Of a stretch of 14,712 bases of DNA, positions 12,296 through 14,712 are shown piece after piece. The notes below the pieces were generated by a model that had not been told where the DNA came from, did not search any database, and saw only the letters and a list, made by a program, of their open reading frames with translations. This DNA comes from Spirochaetota bacterium (GTDB lineage Bacteria > Spirochaetota > Brevinematia > DTOW01): the NCBI GenBank assembly GCA_028276145.1, contig JAPYWX010000021.1, forward strand, positions 1 to 14,712. Reading direction: 5' to 3'. A program made the translations under genes and the position numbers. Position 1 is the stretch's first letter. Each line of letters starts with the position of its first letter.

Positions 12296-13225
12296 ATGGA
12301 AGAAAAAAACTTCGTAACAATCGCAGCTAAGAAAATAGTAACTGAGGAAGAATATGAAGTAGACGAGAAATCTAAATTTCGTCTAGAACCCCCAAAATTC
12401 TTGAAGAAAAAGCTAGAAATGAAAATAATGGAGGAAGAGCAGAAGCTAAAAGCACTAGAAGACGAAATCAATAGGCTCAACGAAGAGATAAGCAAAAAAC
12501 AAGAAGAACTTAGCAAACTACAGGAAAAGTTTCTAGAAGAGGCAAATGAAAAGGCTTCTGAAATAATAGAAGAAGCAGAAAAAGTAGCATTCAACAAGAT
12601 AAAATCATATATTGAGGAAAAAAACAGGATAATAGAGGAAACAAACAAAGAGAAAGAAAACATCTTAGCAGAAGCTAGGAAAGAAGCTCAAAAAATAATT
12701 TCCGAGGCAAGAGCCGAAGCTGAGGAAATAAAGAAAAAAGCATACGACGAAGGATACAAAAAAGGCTTAGAAGACGGCTTCAGAGAAGGCAAAAAAGAAA
12801 TAGAGGTACTAGCTACAAGATTACACGAAATAACATCATACATAGTCAAAAAAAGAGAGGAAATAATACAGAAATCAGAAAGAGAAGTTGTAGAACTAGC
12901 TCTAGAGATAGTCAAAAAAATACTCAAGGAAATCACAGAAAAGGAAAGAGAAGTAGTAATAAGACAAATAAAATACGCCCTATCCAAATTGGCAGGTGAA
13001 ACAAAGTTTATCATCAGAGTAAACCCAAGAGATTTAGAAATCACAGCAAGCCATAAAGAAGAATTCATAAAGATTCTAGAAAAGAATGGAGAAATAAAGA
13101 TATTCGAAGACCCATTTGTTGAACCAGGTGGATGCATAGTAGAAACAGATACAACCACCATAGACCTAAAAATATTCTCACAACTCCAAGAAATAGAAGA
13201 GAAAATAAAATCAATGTTACCATAA
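12296..13225 (+). CDS. fliH: Flagellar assembly protein FliH
   Basis: 309 residues. FliH is the cytoplasmic stator of the flagellar type III export ATPase FliI, related to V/F-ATPase peripheral stalks. A Lys/Glu-rich coiled coil spans about residues 36-150. Then comes a GxxxG run in EGYKKGLEDGFREG (G153, G157, G161, G165), a hallmark of FliH. The C-terminal domain (about 185-309) contains LALEIVKKILKEI, VNPRDLE, and FEDPFVEPGGCIVETD before a terminal helix IFSQLQEIEEKI, as in FliH/YscL proteins. The N-terminal FRLEPPKF resembles the conserved start seen in spirochaete FliH proteins. The ATG at 12296 lies at the expected transcription start and has no Shine-Dalgarno sequence. Its usual neighbours fliG and fliI are absent; a PAS-like gene follows 4 bases later. 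Confidence 0.88.
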   Translation: MEEKNFVTIAAKKIVTEEEYEVDEKSKFRLEPPKFLKKKLEMKIMEEEQKLKALEDEINRLNEEISKKQEELSKLQEKFLEEANEKASEIIEEAEKVAFNKIKSYIEEKNRIIEETNKEKENILAEARKEAQKIISEARAEAEEIKKKAYDEGYKKGLEDGFREGKKEIEVLATRLHEITSYIVKKREEIIQKSEREVVELALEIVKKILKEITEKEREVVIRQIKYALSKLAGETKFIIRVNPRDLEITASHKEEFIKILEKNGEIKIFEDPFVEPGGCIVETDTTTIDLKIFSQLQEIEEKIKSMLP

Positions 13226-13229
13226 GCTT

Positions 13230-13802
13230 ATGAAAGTATCTTCATTACATGATGTTATAAATTACCTTTTCAGATATTCATCCGAATTTCTTTTAATTTC
13301 ACGGAAAGGTACCCTGACAGGATTTATAGAAACTCCGGAAGTAATAGCTCTAAGCAACATATACTCAAGCATATCCGAAATAGAAGAAAAAGACATCAAA
13401 GACATCAAGAAACTAAAAAATTCAAAATTTGAAGGTAAAATTTTCCCTTTACTAGATATACATGATTCATCAATTGATTTCATCTCAAGAAACGAACTAC
13501 TATATCTAACAGGAAATTCAGACTTGGATATTAACTTTGAAGCAGTTTTAAAAAATTTCCCTCTGCCAGTACTAATTTCAGACAGATTTGGCAAAATAGT
13601 TTTTGCCAACCTAAAGTTTCTTGAGGTGATGAAAGTCTACGAAGAGGAAATAATCGGTATAGACGCCAACTTAATAATTCCTTTCTCCAAAAATAAAACC
13701 AAAATAAAAGGAAAAGATTTCTTTGTCAATAAGAAAACGATGATTGTCGGAGATGTAAAAATAAATGTTATTACTTTGATCCCCATTGAGAACCTTGATT
13801 AA
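13230..13802 (+). CDS. PAS-like domain protein, possibly with N-terminal CBS-like segment
   Basis: 190 residues, soluble, no enzymatic motif. The second half (about 105-190) reads like a PAS fold: VLKNFPLPVLISDRFGKIVFAN, then FLEVMKVYEEEIIG and a later beta hairpin. The first part FLLISRKGTLTGFIETPEVI (20-39) resembles one CBS-type strand-helix unit, weakly. PAS domains sense ligands, redox state or light, or mediate dimerisation; no ligand residue can be assigned and no output domain is attached. The start is 4 bases after the fliH stop, with no ribosome site, so it is probably translated by coupling to fliH. Its 3' end overlaps the convergent Mut7-C gene by 32 bp. A link to flagellar export is suggested only by the operon. 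Confidence 0.7.
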   Translation: MKVSSLHDVINYLFRYSSEFLLISRKGTLTGFIETPEVIALSNIYSSISEIEEKDIKDIKKLKNSKFEGKIFPLLDIHDSSIDFISRNELLYLTGNSDLDINFEAVLKNFPLPVLISDRFGKIVFANLKFLEVMKVYEEEIIGIDANLIIPFSKNKTKIKGKDFFVNKKTMIVGDVKINVITLIPIENLD

Positions 13803-14247
13803 TTATTTTTTCAATTATTATCTGCATTCTATCGGTATGAGTTGAATGCCAATAAACTTTCTTACAGTTATCACAAACATAAAACTCATCAAACGAGTTA
13901 AAAGTAATATCATCCACCAGCTCCTTCACCTCATCCTTAGTAACTTCTCTTAAAACTGAATTACATATAAGGCACCTACTGAGAGGATTCACTTGAGACC
14001 TCAAATCGAACCTATCTACAACCTCTTTTGTTTGATCTATAGTGTGATTAGCCTCAACTATGTAGACATTTTTAGGGTTAAGCTCCTTAACCATCTTTTT
14101 ATCCTTCGTTAGTATTACTCTATCCTCTTCTTCGGAAATCTTAACTATAGATTTATCATCTATATTCTTATAGTACTTGGTGTCAATACCCAACATTCTT
14201 AAGTATTTTGCCAATCCACCTAGCATTACATCAGCTATGAACTTCAT
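13771..14247 (-). CDS. Mut7-C RNase-domain protein with zinc ribbon
   Basis: 158 residues. Mut7-C domains are predicted PIN-fold RNases named after the C-terminus of the animal Mut-7 exonuclease. The N-terminal pattern FIADVMLGGLAKYLRMLGID (3-22) supplies acidic Asp6 and Asp22; ILTKDKKM (45-52) adds Asp49. The C-terminal half is a zinc ribbon with C92-x2-C95 and C125-x2-C128, followed by KVYWHSTHTDRM (130-141), the usual ending. The length is typical of stand-alone bacterial members; substrate unknown. It starts 2 bases after the stop of the DUF327 gene and has no ribosome site, so it is probably translationally coupled. Tail-to-tail overlap with the PAS-like gene is 32 bp. Confidence 0.9.
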   Translation of the reverse strand: MKFIADVMLGGLAKYLRMLGIDTKYYKNIDDKSIVKISEEEDRVILTKDKKMVKELNPKNVYIVEANHTIDQTKEVVDRFDLRSQVNPLSRCLICNSVLREVTKDEVKELVDDITFNSFDEFYVCDNCKKVYWHSTHTDRMQIIIEKIINQGSQWGSK

Positions 14248-14249
14248 AA

Positions 14250-14681
14250 CTAAGCAAGTACTGACATTATTATACCTCTTAGCTCAGATGACAAATTCAT
14301 CAAAACTGCTTTTGTCACATGGTCCTTTACTAAACTTTCTAACGTTTCTCTAAGCTTAGTATTTGCAAACACTATAACCTTTAACCTTTTATCCTTTGAC
14401 TTTAAAGAAGACTTTTCAATAACTTTAGCCAAGTTAGAGAGCTTTTTTATTAAATCCCTTATAAGCTCTTTGTATTCTTCAACCAGTTCACTGGAAAATT
14501 CTTCTTTTAACCTACTTTCCAATTCATCAAGCTTTTTGTTTACCTTATCTATCTCTTCCTTCTCAGCCATCGAAGAAAAAACTATTTCTTCAAAGCTTTT
14601 TGAAGAAGTGTTTTCAGATCTTCTAATTTGGTTAGCTTTTTTAGGCTGTGACCTATAGTTACCGTCTATTCTTATTATCAT
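14250..14681 (-). CDS. YaaR/DUF327 family protein
   Basis: 143 residues, mostly helical and charged, with no signal peptide or membrane segment. Helices with coiled-coil character cover about residues 39-80 (EKEEIDKVNKKLDELESRL, then ELVEEYKELIRDLIKKL). Late features such as KDKRLKVIVFANTKLRETLESL and the ending ELRGIIMSVLA match the YaaR pattern (compare the family's GEIRGLL near the C-terminus). The biochemical function of the family is not established. The first 30 residues are polar and probably disordered. The start at 14681 has no Shine-Dalgarno sequence and lies 4 bases from the 3' end of a tRNA, so the message may begin right at the tRNA cut. It leads an operon with the Mut7-C gene. 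Confidence 0.75.
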   Translation of the reverse strand: MIIRIDGNYRSQPKKANQIRRSENTSSKSFEEIVFSSMAEKEEIDKVNKKLDELESRLKEEFSSELVEEYKELIRDLIKKLSNLAKVIEKSSLKSKDKRLKVIVFANTKLRETLESLVKDHVTKAVLMNLSSELRGIIMSVLA

Positions 14682-14685
14682 TATT

Positions 14686-14712
14686 CGTGCCTGAGGGGAC
14701 TTGAACCCCTGA
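14686..14712 (-). tRNA. tRNA, 3' part only (acceptor strand and T arm)
   Basis: On the minus strand: T-stem AGGGG, T-loop TTCAAGT, CCCCT, then acceptor strand CAGGCAC and discriminator G at 14686. CCA is not encoded. The anticodon lies beyond the window, so identity cannot be read. A G discriminator would suit Ser, Asn or Asp among others. The 5' acceptor strand should read GTGCCTG. Confidence 0.85.

Noticed and set aside
12280..13161. Long serine-rich minus-strand frames opposite fliH.
   Set aside because: Low-complexity Ser/Phe-rich translations arise from the GAA/AAA-rich coiled-coil codons of fliH on the other strand.

Overview
The window is AT-rich, tightly packed bacterial DNA, most likely from a flagellated, possibly thermophilic spirochaete or a relative. 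The flagellar proteins point that way: an FlgM of the kind I know from spirochaetes and a FliH with GxxxG repeats. They sit with a lipoprotein-like secreted amylase-family enzyme, a YaaR/DUF327 protein and a Thermotoga-like ArgB. The assignment is an inference from protein character. There is no rRNA or other taxonomic marker here.

Layout. 1-2830 (minus strand) is an operon STAS antagonist -> RsbW-like ATPase -> clpC; clpC runs off the left edge. Divergent from it, at 2971-3303, is flgM behind a sigma-28-type promoter. flgM meets a CoA-binding-domain gene (3304-3771, minus) stop codon to stop codon, and a 10-bp hairpin covers both stops. A palindrome-rich gap leads to an unrecognised membrane-anchored, coiled-coil protein (4015-5439, plus). 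5542-7728 (minus) is a modular GH13 enzyme with its own promoter. 7820-10324 (minus) is a three-gene operon: class I aminotransferase, acetylglutamate kinase argB, and a YbgC-type thioesterase. A 435-bp non-coding stretch (10325-10759) holds hairpins, degenerate tandem palindromes and a canonical G-quadruplex motif. A membrane protein with a VWA-type MIDAS motif (10760-12193, minus) is divergent from fliH (12296-13225, plus), which is followed by a PAS-like gene. The PAS-like gene overlaps tail to tail with a Mut7-C gene (13771-14247, minus). Upstream of Mut7-C are a DUF327/YaaR gene and the 3' end of a tRNA at the right edge.

How the parts may work together. The left side is regulatory: a STAS/anti-sigma-kinase partner-switching pair co-transcribed with the ClpC unfoldase, back to back with the flagellar anti-sigma factor FlgM. 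The middle is metabolic: extracytoplasmic alpha-glucan use and amino-acid/arginine synthesis. The right side mixes flagellar export (FliH) with RNA-associated or unknown functions.

No CRISPR array, insertion sequence, phage gene or obvious defence system was seen. The most unusual signals are non-coding. They are a dispersed family of 13-14-bp palindromes (consensus GTGCT-N3/4-AGCAC), partly in tandem at about 16-bp period; hairpins with GAGAGG/CCTCTC-type arms whose stems vary by paired changes; a G-quadruplex with single-base loops; and several genes with little or no 5' leader (fliH, the DUF327 gene after the tRNA).
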